Source: Ciona intestinalis (Eukaryota > Chordata > Ascidiacea > Phlebobranchia > Cionidae). Taken from it: 64,000 nucleotides of DNA. The notes below the pieces were generated by a model that saw only the letters and a program-made list of their open reading frames with translations, had not been told where the DNA came from and ran no database searches. Location: the NCBI RefSeq assembly GCF_000224145.3, contig NC_020172.2, positions 3,765,557 to 3,829,556 of the forward strand. The letters are read 5' to 3'. Numbering within the stretch: the first letter of the stretch is position 1; every line of letters begins with the position of its first letter. This document shows, one piece after another, positions 1 to 12,171 of the stretch. The position numbers were made by a program, and so were the translations under genes.

Positions 1-133
1 AGACCGACGTTTTATCAGTCATATGGCGAGACATCATCAGGATTTGCCGTTAAGTGTTTTTCTATATATTTAAATTTGGTCAAAATACAATCGAATCTAA
101 ACTATATAAAATAGATGTAAATTCTCCACCCAC

Positions 134-1843
134 CCAAACGATTCTTTTATATCTTTTCCACATTTGGGAAGCCAGTATTTATCCAAGCCAGGTATCAAAG
201 TAAGAAGAAAGAATTGTGGTTGATTCAGAAACTTTGATTTTTGAAAGAAATCATTATTGATGTGGATAAGTTCTTTAAATTTTTCATCTTGATAAGAGTA
301 GCTGAATATATAAAGTGAAAAAAGATTAGAGTAGGGTGGGGTAAGATGAGATATACTCGCAGCCCAGCAACTCAAGAGTAGCACTGTTAATTGTTCAAAG
401 ACAATCAGGAAATATGGGATTTAGGTGCTAACGTTATCCCAACTTACCCCACAGTACCAGTATAAAATAGTAAAAATTTACAGAACTCCCCTACCCGCAG
501 TCCCGCAAATTAATAGCAGTGTTAATTGTTTAAAACACAATCAGGAAATATGGGATTTAGGTGCTAACAGTATTCCACCTTACCCCATAGTACTGTCTAT
601 ATTCATATATTGTAAAGTTACCGATTTCCAAAAGTAAAATATGCCAGCACGTTCAGTACAGCAGAGTCAAATACACTCGATGGTTCAAACAACCCATCAT
701 TGGAGCAAATATTCTCAAGTTCTCCCACAATGTAGGGAATTTCATCAACCACACACTTCTCTATCCCACGCTTTCCCAACCCCATGGTACGCATGGCAGA
801 GTAAAAAAACTTGCGATTTGCCATCCATTTGGGACCGTATGGGGATGCAGCAATACCTATAATTATAACATAACTAATATAATAAAACAATAACTTTATT
901 TGTGTCTTCAATTATGGTAGCAAATATTGAAAAACATACAGTGACATATGGGGATGCAGCATTATCTTTGATTAAAAAAAAACTAAAAACTTTTATTTGT
1001 ATCTTATATTACGGGAGTAAAGAAAAATTGTACAGAGATCATGCATTGTATATTTGTAAACATAAAGTAAACTAATATAATCATTCACCATCTAAACCTT
1101 CTCCACGAACAATTCTTGCTACTATGGTGGGACATCTTGAAGCAAAATCCTTTGCTCTGTCTGTGATAACCTGGAAGAATAAATAAGTGATATCTTATTT
1201 ACTCCCAGCGTTGCGAAGACAGTCGATATAACACATACACAGTCAACGTTTTGCACATACACATCTTACTCGCTTACGAGTTACTATGTATTTAACTTTG
1301 CGGGTGATAATTCTTAGGGACAATTTTGATTTAATGTTTGACTGATAATTTAGATTTTAGACCCATAAATAACCACTGGCACTGGCTTGGACCGATTGGC
1401 ATTAACTTTACGTGCTAACCACCGTGCCACAGCGCCAATATATAATATATAAAATAAATATATATATATATATATATATACAATTGTATATAACTCACTT
1501 CTTTAATTACGTCATAGCCAACTAGAAACACCACACGTCTGCATCCAGCTTTTATAGTAAAAATGGGTCCATACTTTTTAGCAAGCTTAGGCAACTCTGA
1601 AAAACAAATATTAAACAATCCGGTAATTTGTTTTTTGAGAAAAGCAGAAAAGAGAAAGGGAGTAAAGGGAAATGGAAATTTTATTAATATACTTATGTGA
1701 AACTCTGGTGCCGCCAGGTGGAGACTTCCAATCAGGGGAAGCCCCGCTGGACCGGGCGGGTAACGCCATGGATTGAACAGCGCGATAAAAAGCCAGTGCA
1801 AGAGCACTGCCCCCAAAATGGTGATTACTATTTCAAAAATCAT
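134..1843 (-). CDS. CYP2-like cytochrome P450, 5' exons only (partial)
   Basis: Five exons fit on the minus strand: 1843-1693, 1596-1499, 1170-1089, 856-622 and 301 to about 134; phases match at each junction. The product starts MIFEIVITILGAVLLHW, a hydrophobic ER anchor, followed by the proline hinge YPPGPAGLPLIGSLH typical of microsomal P450s. Exon 2 carries KLAKKYGPIFTIKAG. Exon 4 holds the C-helix motif W-M-A-N-R-K and a CYP2-style stretch ending FTFGNR; exon 5 continues RYSYQDEKF and CGKDIKESFGW. Family knowledge: a haem-thiolate monooxygenase on the ER membrane, facing the cytosol. The I-helix, ExxR and haem-cysteine exons would lie left of the window, so activity cannot be judged. The donor of exon 5 is uncertain (GT at 133 or 129). 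A 190-bp MITE with a duplicated right half sits in intron 4. Subfamily not assigned. Confidence 0.88.
330..597. mobile_element. 190-bp MITE with duplicated right half
   Basis: Left AGTAGGGTGGGGTAAGATGA, a first right half ending in acttaccccacagtacc (about 455), then a second right half starting tagcagtgttaattgtttaa and ending ttaccccatagtactgt. In intron 4 of the P450 gene. Confidence 0.8.
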
Positions 1844-2167
1844 CAGCCCCAACCTTACTTGATATCTCCTATTGAAATTAAGAGTTAAATTTGGTTGAAA
1901 ACCTCTCACACAGAGATAAATATTAAACACATATGCATTATGGCTTGCTGGCTTTTGCCATGCATTTTGCCTTGTTGAATAACATACATTAATCTTGCAT
2001 CCTGACATTAAACTATTAATTATTTTACACGACACATTTTTAAAAAAGTTTAGCCCATAAACATATTTTCGTAAAAATCAGACACTAATAGTAAATGTAT
2101 CTTTAAAAGTGCTACACAAAAATTTAAAAAAACAAAAACAAAATATTAAAAAGTTTGAATAGCCTAC

Positions 2168-2926
2168 TTATCCTTGCATGTCATGAAACATTGTGTTTAT
2201 ATCTTCAATAAGATATTCAATGTCATCATTTTTGGCAGGTTTTACTTTGTAGGTATCAGATGAAAATGTTTTTGTAGTTCGAGGTTTTATTTTTGATGTG
2301 TCTTGACATTGTATTTGCAGCAGGTAATGAAGACTTTTATTAAATCTCGCAATTTTTTTGGCATTTTCGGTCAGTTTGTCATTGGCCATTGCAACAATGT
2401 GTTCAATGTATTCATCTGATGTTATTCGTTTTCCATCTGTGTCCATTAGTGGTACTTCAAGGTTCATTGTTCCTCGAATAGCAACTTGTAAATTACGACC
2501 ATGTTTGCCAATTGTAATTCCAGAATTTCGAAATCCAGAAGACAAGGCCGCGTTTTGCATTAAACTGGCTGATTTTAGGTCGCGGCAATTTATATGCATA
2601 ATAAACCCTTCAAACTTGAATCTTGTTGATTCAGCTGCTGATTTCAAGCAGTTTAAAACATCTGATGCATTTACTGCAACATGGGATACAAGGTGCCATT
2701 TGCATCCTTTCTTTGCGCTTGTATGTTTCGTGTTATTTTCACTCTCATTGGTTGTTAACACAACAATACGACCAGAACATGAGCTCGTGGTAAAATAATC
2801 CGGTTTTGCGTTAATAAAATCTACTAATTCCACAATTAAACTATCAACTGATCCTTTTCTGCTTTCATCTTTTTTGTCCAAAGCTCTGGACTTTTTTTTA
2901 ACAAAATCACCTTCTTGCATATTCAT
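2168..2926 (-). CDS. TYW3: TYW3, tRNA wybutosine-synthesizing protein 3 homolog
   Basis: Single-exon gene of 252 aa, close to the usual length of vertebrate TYW3 (about 260). Diagnostic segments are SRKGSVDSLIVELVDFIN near the N terminus, FTTSSCSGRIVVL, CRDLKSA, SGFRNSGITIGKHG and LEVPL...EYIEHIVAMAN. Family knowledge: TYW3 is an AdoMet-dependent methyltransferase acting at the N4-methylation step of wybutosine synthesis at position 37 of tRNA-Phe, in the cytoplasm. The start is ambiguous. The open frame reaches an ATG at 3001, which would add a hydrophobic 25-residue stretch foreign to the family. The ATG at 2926, or the one at 2920 that aligns best with other TYW3 starts, is preferred. No introns and no visible disabling changes; a retrogene origin is possible but untested. 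Transcribed in the same direction as the P450 just downstream. Confidence 0.94.
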   Translation of the reverse strand: MNMQEGDFVKKKSRALDKKDESRKGSVDSLIVELVDFINAKPDYFTTSSCSGRIVVLTTNESENNTKHTSAKKGCKWHLVSHVAVNASDVLNCLKSAAESTRFKFEGFIMHINCRDLKSASLMQNAALSSGFRNSGITIGKHGRNLQVAIRGTMNLEVPLMDTDGKRITSDEYIEHIVAMANDKLTENAKKIARFNKSLHYLLQIQCQDTSKIKPRTTKTFSSDTYKVKPAKNDDIEYLIEDINTMFHDMQG

Positions 2927-4597
2927 GACAATCACTAAATTTAAAAATAATACTACGACTAAAAACAGGCAATAAAATAAAGCAGGATTTCTCACTAACA
3001 CGAAGAACTTTCAAAATAGTAAGTTTTAATTTAAACTTAAAAACTAGTATGAACACAAAAATATTTAGAAAATTTGAAGTCAATTTCACGGTTAACGAAT
3101 GCCTTCTTGCCAATCAAATGCAATGAAACTGCTGTTTTCAAAAGCTGTACGCGAGAATTTATACTCACATGCTCATTCCATTGAATACGTAGTAAGTAAC
3201 AGTCCCAATACTATTTAATAGGCCATGAGTAAGGCGTAATTTGTCACGCATTTTAAGCTATGTTAACTATACATGTCATGATAGCGGAAACCGCGCAAAC
3301 CATTTGTTGGCAGTGGCATGTAGCGAACTCGACTCTTTATGAAAACGAATTCGTTTACCTCCAAACTCTGCCTCCAAAAAGCTCTAAGAATGCCGAATTA
3401 CCATTATAAAGTGATTTCAAATTAAGTTGTGCAAGGACGCATTCTAAATTAATAGATCCGTGTTCGTAAATTGCGATAAACGTAAACTAAACAAGAGAGC
3501 ATGGCTGTAATGAACGGGCACATGCCAGTATAAAATGATGTATAAAGAAGAAGTGTGCATTGTCAAATGGTAGAACAACCGTAAATTTGACCGTTGCTTA
3601 TAATCTTCGTTTTCGTTAATTATGACATACGTTAAGAAGGCTTTGTTTCATTCAATCCCACTTCATTTCAATTATTCATCTGCAGAAAATAATACCAAAC
3701 TATATTGTCTTCTATAGTACTGTGGGGTAAGATGGTACACCTTTAGCATATACTATCCAAATATCTTCATCGTGTTTTGAACAACTAACAATGGTTTATG
3801 GGAGTCGTATTAATACGAATTTATACCTCTTTGAGTGTTCTTTATTTACTATCAAATGAGACAAGAAAAATAAATTATCCTCGCTCTACTATTTGAACTT
3901 TACCCTTTCATCTTTCTTGTGCATGAGAAGATAAAAAACTTAATTAGCAGGCGGCGTAAACGTCTATATATTTTTGAACAATAATATATAATGCATTTGG
4001 GCGTTTCGCACATAATATTACTCAGTTTTCACAAATGTGGCCACTGAATAAGAAATAAAACATCGCGTGAGGTCCATGCAGTGGTAGTGAGCAGTTGAAA
4101 ATACAATGTGGCTAGCAAAGGTGAACATTTGTACTTGGTAGCCATTTGCAAACGAAAAGCGTTAAAACAGAACTTTAAATAGCCGTGTGTCATGATCAGC
4201 ACCACACATGGTGTGTTAGGGAATTCTCAACCAATGTCTTATAGGGCGTACAACAATAAAACATGGATAAAATTATAAAAAGGTCGCTTTACTTGATGGT
4301 TTTTCACTATTTACCAAATACTGGATGAATTTAGCGGCCTTTTGTTCTAACATGGACAGACTTAAATATTCATTATTGTAGGGAACTTTGTAGTGAGAAG
4401 CAATGACAATATACACACCAGCATAGGCACCAAACTTTTTAGAATGCAGGGGAGGCAGAAATAGTTGGGTGTGTGATCTTTTAAAACAAATTTGATGCCA
4501 ATCTTTACAGATTAAAGCAGTGAAAAAAATTTTGGGGTGTGCCTGCCTACCACGCCACCCTTAGTATGGCGCCTATGCACACCAGTGTGAAGTTATA
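2927..4597. other. intergenic interval between TYW3 and the TSC22-family gene
   Basis: I see no gene here. It should contain the 5' flank of TYW3 and the 3' flank of the TSC22-family gene. It holds one copy of the 190-bp MITE (3713-3893). No further exon could be built from the short open frames. Confidence 0.6.
3713..3893. mobile_element. 190-bp TAGTAGGGTGGGG-type MITE copy
   Basis: The left end resembles TAGTACTGTGGGGTAAGATGG and the right end CCTCGCTCTACTAT. The interior has the family landmarks: a TTTAGCA..ATATCC block, a GTGTTTTGAACAA block, GGGAGTCGT and TTTACTATCAAATGAG. Non-coding. Confidence 0.75.
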
Positions 4598-7500
4598 CTA
4601 AGATAATGGAGTCCGCGTGTCCACAGTACCATCACTGGTTTGATCAAACTCAGTGGTTGTGGGTGTATTTACTAAAGCAGGCTGGGTGTGGTAGGGTGGG
4701 TTTAGAACAGTACCAGGTGCAAGTTGCCGTGGTAGAATGTTTGGTACTGTAGATTGACGTGGCAATCCCGTGCTTTGCAATGTGTAAGATGGTTGCTGCC
4801 CCAGTGGGTTGGCCTGGGGGTACGTGGGGTTTGGGAAGTGCAGGGGTTGGCTCGTTAAACCTTGGTGTTGCTGCGTGTTGGTGCTATGGTGGGGTCCAAC
4901 TTGTTGGGGATAATTTTGTTGCAGGAATACTTGCTGGGGAATTTGGTTTTGTTGCGTGGGGTGCTGCATGACTGGGTGACCGTTAGAATTGACGGGGGAG
5001 ACCACTGGTTGTCCGTGTATTGTTTGCTGGAATAAAGGTTGAGCGTTTTGCTGCAACTGTGCGTTCATCATATGCTGAGAGTTTGTTGCTACGCCAGAGT
5101 TCTGGTAAAACACATTAGGGTCGATGAACAATAGTAGGAATGTGTTTAAATATAAATAATATGAATGTGTTTGAATGTAATTGCTTACTTTATCCTTACA
5201 TGGCAGGGTAACGACAGTCGTTACAACACAGGTGTTTTGTTGCATACACCTTGTGCTGCTTATAAGTTACCATGTATGTAACTTTGTGGCTTTTATTTGG
5301 GGGGCACGCATGCCAACAATAGTAGCAACTTTGAACCTGTAACCTCTGGGTTAGAGGCAGGCGTGATAACCACTGTGCCAGAGTAAAATTCTAACGAAGT
5401 TTTGCCCAATGAGAGAAGAAACGTTTCATTAAAATTAACCTTTTGTATACTAGAAAAACTGAAAAATACTATATTTCAATATGCCTGGAGGCAGAAGTAA
5501 GAAACAATATTTAATATAGTTTAAAACTGATACAGATGTGTAAAAATATGACATACCAATACAGGTTGTGATAATAATGAAATATTGGTTGGGTGCTGAG
5601 TTGGTGTATTTCCTGAAACAAAACGTTTAAATTTATGTAACATAACATACATAATTCTTATTACTCTTCGAAAACGATAGCGAAGATCATATTAATTAAA
5701 GAATGAAGAGAAGGAAATCAAAACAAAATAACAGTTGTTAAAACACACTATGGATAAAAAGTGTGGAAAGAGTGTCAGTTAAAAAGCGTGGCTGTTGCAT
5801 TTAAATGACTACAATATCAAATGACTGCAATAGTTTTTCATACAGTCACTGAATGACATTTAATATGGTGGCAACAAAAATGTTATAAGATTACATAAAA
5901 ATAATTGGGTAAACTTTAGGGAAATTAAATTGTTTTAAAAATTATCACCAAAGTTGTAACTTTAAATTTATACATATACTAATTTTTTTTAAATATTTCT
6001 AAAAGTTACAGAAATAATGTAATTCAACATTTTTTTGACAAATTCATTTTTAAATTATGTTAACTGAATATACCTTGCAATAGTGTGTTGTCATGTAAGA
6101 ATAATTCAGAGGGAACACTTTGTACAGGAGTCACCAGCCCAGAAGTAGCATTACTTCCCTGCTGTATACATAATATTACTAATGAATGAATGAATAAATG
6201 TAACTTGCTTTATCCTCGCGTGGCCAGAAAAATAGACAGTCGTTACAACACGGGTGTTCTGTTTCATACACCTCCTGTATATGCAATATTACTTATGAAT
6301 GGATGAATGTAACTTGCTTTATCCCGCATGGCCAGAAAAAAAGACAGTCGTTATAACACGGGTGTTCTGTTTTATACACCTCGTGCCAGCTTACATGTTA
6401 CCATGTATATAACTTTGTGGGTAATTTCATTACATCAGGTCTAGAAACATACCGAATTGCTCCAACCCAGTGGTCGGTAATGGGTTCTCTGAATTGTCAG
6501 CCAAAAAGAAAAAAAAATACCTACAAAGTTACATACGTGGTAACTTGTATGAAACAGAACACCTGTGTTATAACGACTAACGTTTTCCGGCCACACAAGG
6601 ATAAAGTAAGCTATATTACATTCCATTCCATTATTTAACTGGAGAAAGCAAATAAACCTAGTCATCAAATAAAATTTAAGTTATGTAATATTGGTAGCAA
6701 AGCCAGGGAGTTAAAAGTTGTAACTAAACCTTTTTAAAAACCTAAAATAAATAAAATCATATATTAAAGCTAGTTACATGCATATTTCCTATTATGAGAT
6801 TAAATTAAAATATATATACCTGTAACGTCGTAGCTTGAGCGGGGTGTTTGAGAAATGAGCGATTTTTAACCTAAAATTAGATTGGTTTAATAAAAGATTT
6901 TTCTCTAGATGTAAAATGTAATTTTCCCAAAATTGTAAAATCAATTTTTCTATAAAATATTTCTTTAAAGAAGAAAAAAAATAAAAAATGACAAAATTTA
7001 TATTACATTTGAGAAAAAAATGGAATTTTATAAAATTATCGTCCCTGGGTTTAAAACATCTTTAATATTATATAACTTGCTTTTATTATAAACAAAATAC
7101 CTTGCTAGAAATTTTCTGCTGGGCAATATTGAACTGTTCCGGTGTCAAAATTCCTTTCAGAGTTTCGTTTTCAAGTTTCATTTTAAAGTTGTCATCTTGC
7201 AATTCGACAATTTTGTCTTTTAGTTCGTCAACTTCATCCCTGACAGCCAGCATTAAGTGTTTCTTAACTAGATCCTGGGAGTTGGTAAATAGTTAAAAGC
7301 CAAACATTGGGTGGCAGGGTAGGCAGGAATTCGTGTATATTTAATTCTGTATGGATAAGGTTCTATAGCAAGATCTGCCATTGGGGTTGGGATTTAGGCC
7401 AACGTTAGCCCCTTATCCCAACATTATATATGCACGATTGGCAGAAAAAACATTAATTTAAAAAAAAACAATTCAGGAATTTTGATGACATAAGTGCATT

Positions 7501-10500
7501 TCTTAGAAAATGTAAAATGCCTGCCAAAAATAGTTGCAGAATAACAAGAGTACTTTTATAGAAAAAGATATCATTACAATTTTAGTATCCTACCATGGCT
7601 GCTTCTATCTTGTTGTCAATTCTAACACTTCTTGATGAAGCACTAAACATATAAATATAGCATCAGTTTATATATATATATACTACGACCTATGCTATAT
7701 TTAAGATGTAAATTACAGTATACAAAGATTACCATGTCATTACTAAACATACAAATATGGCCTAGAATATATATAATATATAGAAATGAGTATTACAGTA
7801 CACAAGATTGTTCTGTCATTTGAGTTGAAATTTGATACCAAAAGGATATTTAAGAAGACACCCACAGTGTAACTCAAAAGGAAGTATTTGTATATATATA
7901 CAATGTATGCATAACAGCATGTTAAGAAATAGTGATGTTATAATGTAATTTAATGCATGTGGTGTATGAACACACCAGTTGAGTATAGTGTATATAAAGA
8001 CACGTAGACACCTGTGTATAACATAAGATTTGGTGGAAAACGACAGTCGTTAAACAAGGGTGTTCTGTTCGATACACCTCGTGCCGTCTTACGAGTTACC
8101 ATGAACGTGACTTTGTGGGTGATCTTTTTCTTTTAATAAAGTTTTATAAAGTTATGCATACAAAAAAATGCTCATGCTTTTGCCGGCAAAACGTATTAAA
8201 AATTAGGCGCAATGAGTGAATTGAATACATTATATTGTGTTTTATGTATAGTAAGCAAAACATGTTATAATATGACATAGCCAGTACTGTGCATGAGGTG
8301 TATGGCTTCTAAGTCTTAAATAAATATGCATAGTGTATTACTATTAGGAAATATTCATGGTGTTACTCAACAGCATGAGATGTATCAATACACCATGTGG
8401 GTATAAGGTATCAAAACGCATTCATGATATAACTCATAAACACATCAACAACGCTCTTAAAGTAGGTGAAACTTACAGAATAAATTGAAGAGAAATAGCA
8501 GAGATGGAAGAAATGAAACTTCTATTCAAAGAAAGAAGATAAAGTAAGAATATGAATGAGAAGTCAAACTGAAAAAATTCATGAAAAGAAAAAGTATATG
8601 AACTTTAAAATAAGATACTAACTCAAAGAGAACAGAAGCAATTTTTTATAATGGTGTACACTGTACATTGGTTTTTCTTAAGTTGAACACCGGTATACAA
8701 ATCCAATTTTTTCATTTAAATTCTGTCTGTTTACGAGGTACCATGTAAGTTACTTTGTAGGTAATTACATTCTTGGTATTTTTTTCCATTTTGTGATGAA
8801 TGGCTGAAAATTTGGACACCCTATTATAAGGACCACTGTGTTGGAGCAATTGCCGTTAAAGTTTATATTTTCATTTTTTTTAATTTTCAATTTTGTTGGT
8901 ATTTTTAACATCGGTAATTTGTGTATTGGGAATTACATAAATCCAACACAGCATATATTATATCGAAATAATGTTGAATTTACCTTTCATCTTCAGATGT
9001 GGGGTCCACAGAGGTTGATAAATCGACATAAGATTGAATAACATTCTTAATCGCATCGTGCTCTGATACTTCAGAACTCCTGTAATACATGTTCATGAGT
9101 AATCAAACTTAAACATATCTTACAATATAGTAGGGTCGAAAGACAGGACACCTTTAGCACATAATATCCAAATATCCTGATCACGTTTTAAACAATTAAC
9201 ACTTGTCTATGGGAGTTGTGAAAAAAAGGTTTTACAATTCTATGAATGTTCTTTGTTTACTACAACATGGGCAAGAATATAGAAAGACAAGGTGTCCAGT
9301 TTTATCCCACACTACTATATGTTGTTGCCACTGGGGTGTAGCATATGCATTGTAAGTTTAAAGAAATCTTTCAGTGTTTTTGTTTTTGTGATGGTATAGG
9401 GCCGACAATTAATTCGCCGGAAAGATTCTTTCACGGTTAACCACAACTTCTTGGAATACTGTGAGACAGTAGCACATAACATTCATAATGTATGAAGAAA
9501 TGAATTACTGAGAAATAAATTTAATCAGTGACACAGTATGGGAGTCATAGCCGTGTTATGTTTCATTTACAACCAACGTCAGCCCTATCTCCAACTCAGT
9601 TGTTGGGAGGTTTTGAAATACTGACTGTGCCCTTGAACTTAACGTTGTTGCTGTCGTGGCACTATGGCTGGAGGGACTGCTTGAGTCTAAACTTAGTTTT
9701 AATGTGAACATATTTTGGCTAGACAATGTATATGCTTTTAACTCCCTAATGGGTTATCCAGAGTGTCAGCCAAAGAGAAAAAAGAAGTTACATATGTGGT
9801 AATTTTAAGCAGGTCCTACATACCTAAATGAATGAGACAATCGTGTTATAAAAAATATATATAATATATATCATACCAAACTAAGTAATATTCCTTTATA
9901 AACACACAACATATATTTTAGATTTATGTCCTAATTTGTCTCTTCTTCAAGACTTATATATGTAGCATATGATCTAAGTTAATGTCTTAATTACAAACCT
10001 TTCTTCCAAGCTCTGTCTTCTGTCGTCAACATTGTCTGCGGAGACTAACCGTTGCAAAATCCGCGACTCATGTTCTTGATTTATGGACGAAGCACTCGCA
10101 GAGTGTTGGACAGTGTTGGGATGATTAATTGGTGTAGCTGTGGTATATGGGTCTCGCTGGATGGATGACGCACTGTCTGAGTGCTGGAGACTGTACGAGC
10201 TCGAGCTGGATGGCATTGACGTTGCGGACATGGAGACCAATAAAGCACTATTCGAGTGGTGCGAATGCTGGTCGTGATAGTTCAACCTTGTATCGCTTGT
10301 AGAGTGCGAAACAAAACCTATATTGGCAGACTGGGAGTCAGCGTAGTCAAAATACGACCATCGTGATCTTTCCCGCTTTACAGGCTGCTGCGTGTCGCGT
10401 TTTACGACTTTATATACTCTTGAGGCTAGGGTTTTTGTGGGAGCTGCTGTGGTGGTCGGTTTATTTTGACCGGTAACATTTGTTCCACTTGTGACTATGT

Positions 10501-12171
10501 TTCCATTGGGTAAGATAGTTGTGCTTTGTACAGTGGTAACTACTTTTGTATCTTTATTTGCGCTTTTAGTGGAAATAGGGGTGGGTAATGCTGGCTGTTG
10601 ATGAGGTAAAGTTGGTCCACCAGTCTGTTCACCTGCAGCACCAGGTTTTAATAAAGTTCCCGTCTTTAGATTTCCATCCTGTATTTAAAAAAAAAGAAAA
10701 TCAGGCATATTTTATATATAAAAAATTGTATAGAAAGGGAAAATAGAGCATACTTTATATGAAAAAAATCTCTAAATTTCTTGCTGCTTGGTGCTAAGAT
10801 TTATGATCAGAAAAACAAGAAACAATAAAGAATTTTTTTCGTGATGAATTCGTTTAAACACAACCAGTAAAATTTCTAATTTTAAAACAAGCGCTTTTTT
10901 TGAAAATAGTTTTTTTTTACTTTAAAATTATCATATCAATTCTAGTCCTATTTATTTGTGTTTAAGATCAATGGTGGCTCTAATTATGGACTTTAAACCT
11001 TCAGATAAACATTGAACTGTAAATTAACATGGTAGCAAACTAACTACTAGGCAACTAACAACATAGGTAGTCCAGCAAATTGTATATAATAAGATATATA
11101 TATATACTACGGCACTACGCCTTTTATACAATTTGCTGGACTTGATTTTTGTTTGTTACGTATTTCGTAGCACCAGATCCTTACTGTGTTTCTTTACACA
11201 AGAATCGTTTAACTCTATAAGCACCAGATCGGGTCAGATTCCCAGAATTGATTACAGTTACCAACAGAAGTAGTTTACCTTAACTACAGCTTGATCATGA
11301 GGTAACTCGGAAGGAAATTCGACATCGACACTTGCTTGACTCTCAATAACTTCAGATGTAGATTCTTTCATCTAAATATTACAAATACTCTGTTGAATTA
11401 AAATTCGATTTGTAAAAAATAGACCATAATATATATATATATACATATATTATATATATATATAAATATTACATTTATATTAGTAACAGGCTAAGAGCCT
11501 ATCTATGACATGCCATTACCAGGTGACCCAAAATGTAAGTCAGACACTCACTAGAATTAAAGTTAATTAGAAGTACCTGTGTATAAGATGAATTAGAAAG
11601 CTTAACATTCTTATTAACACTTGTAGCTGTAGGTGCAGCAGTTAAAGTGGGTTGATGATGCGGGTCCTGTATCGTCATATTTAAGGTGTCTTCCGATGCA
11701 GAGCTTTCAGGATCATGATCAACATCAGTCGTCCTTGAGTACGAGATGTCCGAGTATGACGTGTGAGATTCGTCCAGGTCGTCAGCACTCTCATCCCCAT
11801 CGACGTTATCTTTAACGCTCGTGATCACAAATCCACCCTTTTTCTTCGGATATGGTTGACCATGTGTACTTGATCTAAAAGATACAATGTCTATTCTGTT
11901 ACTTCTGCTACCAGGCATAAAGTGAATAAACTTTTAATGTAATCTCAGTCTGTAAGCATTAAAGGTTTGGAGTAATGGGCCAAATATGGCCCTGTTAAAA
12001 GTTCTAAAGTTATACCTACATTGAAATTGTATTTGATGAATCTTTTAAACTTTCCATCTTAAATGCATTGTTAGTTGTCGTGGCTGGTGCCAGTTGAAAG
12101 TGTGACACCAAGCCATCCTCTGTAGGTGCCGTGTATCCAGAACCATTTGATTTGTCACCGGATTTTGCCAT
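4598..12171 (-). CDS. TSC22D: TSC22 domain family protein, long isoform type
   Basis: Ten exons join in one frame to give 729 aa: 12171-12020, 11874-11577, 11371-11279, 10678-9999, 9079-8984, 7642-7594, 7274-7101, 6161-6074, 5612-5557, 5101-4598. Near residue 60 is the family's N-terminal box KKKGGFVITSV, followed by DDLDESHTSYSDISYSRTTD. Residues about 130-380 are low-complexity Ser/Thr/Pro/Gln sequence. The TSC22 signature starts with IDNKIEAAMDLVKKHLM near residue 448, then AVRDEVDELKDKIVEL with leucine-zipper spacing, to about 505. A Gln/Pro/Asn-rich tail of about 220 residues follows. Family knowledge: TSC22 proteins dimerise through the zipper and act as transcriptional modulators or signalling scaffolds. 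Vertebrate genes also make short isoforms from internal promoters; I found no convincing alternative first exon. Introns carry several SINE copies. Paralog (D1, D2 or D4) not assigned. Confidence 0.95.
5181..5385 (-). mobile_element. tRNA-headed SINE copy, minus orientation
   Basis: Reads from the GCTTACTTTATCCTTACATGG tail through the acgacagtcgtt and TTACCATGTATGTAACTTTGTG blocks to a tRNA-like head (aacctctgggttagaggcagg, ccactgtgcc). It overlaps the intron just 5' of the last TSC22-family exon and inflates the open reading frame there. Confidence 0.8.
6190..6640. mobile_element. SINE cluster: two minus tails and one plus copy, tail-to-tail
   Basis: Two minus-orientation tails lie in tandem (6195-6290 and 6300-6425), each with GCTTTATCC..GGCCAGAAAAA.GACAGTCGTTA. 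They face a plus-orientation body (6426-6640) containing CCAACCCAGTGGTCGGTAATGG, the acacctgtgttataacgac block and the tail. The result is a long imperfect inverted repeat inside a TSC22-family intron. Confidence 0.75.
9126..9320. mobile_element. 190-bp TAGTAGGGTGGGG-type MITE copy
   Basis: The left end ATAGTAGGGTCG and right end TTATCCCACACTACTATAT are inverted repeats of each other. The interior has ATATCC, GTTTTAAACAATTAACA, GGGAGTTGTG and TTTACTAC landmarks. In a TSC22-family intron. Confidence 0.78.
11070..11141. repeat. 72-bp hairpin with perfect 17-bp arms
   Basis: GTCCAGCAAATTGTATA at 11070-11086 is the exact reverse complement of 11125-11141. The loop is TA-rich. The downstream sequence cttgatttttgtttgt also appears near 50706, nested in another element, so this is part of a dispersed repeat. 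Confidence 0.7.

Noticed and set aside
1..75. A further P450 exon at the left edge, reading KHLTANPDDVSPYD then stop codons
   Set aside because: It resembles the next CYP2 segment, but its acceptor phase does not fit any donor of the preceding exon and it runs into two stops. Not enough sequence to call an exon or a pseudogene.
2358..2798. Plus-strand 146-codon frame
   Set aside because: Antisense shadow of TYW3, which has clear family motifs on the minus strand.
4759..4971. Plus-strand Gly/Trp-rich frame
   Set aside because: It is the antisense shadow of the Gln/Pro-rich last exon of the TSC22-family gene.
11420..11465. TA-rich tracts (also 1450-1480, 41518-41535, 51680-51730) as regulatory elements
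   Set aside because: Simple (TA)n microsatellites, common throughout the window.
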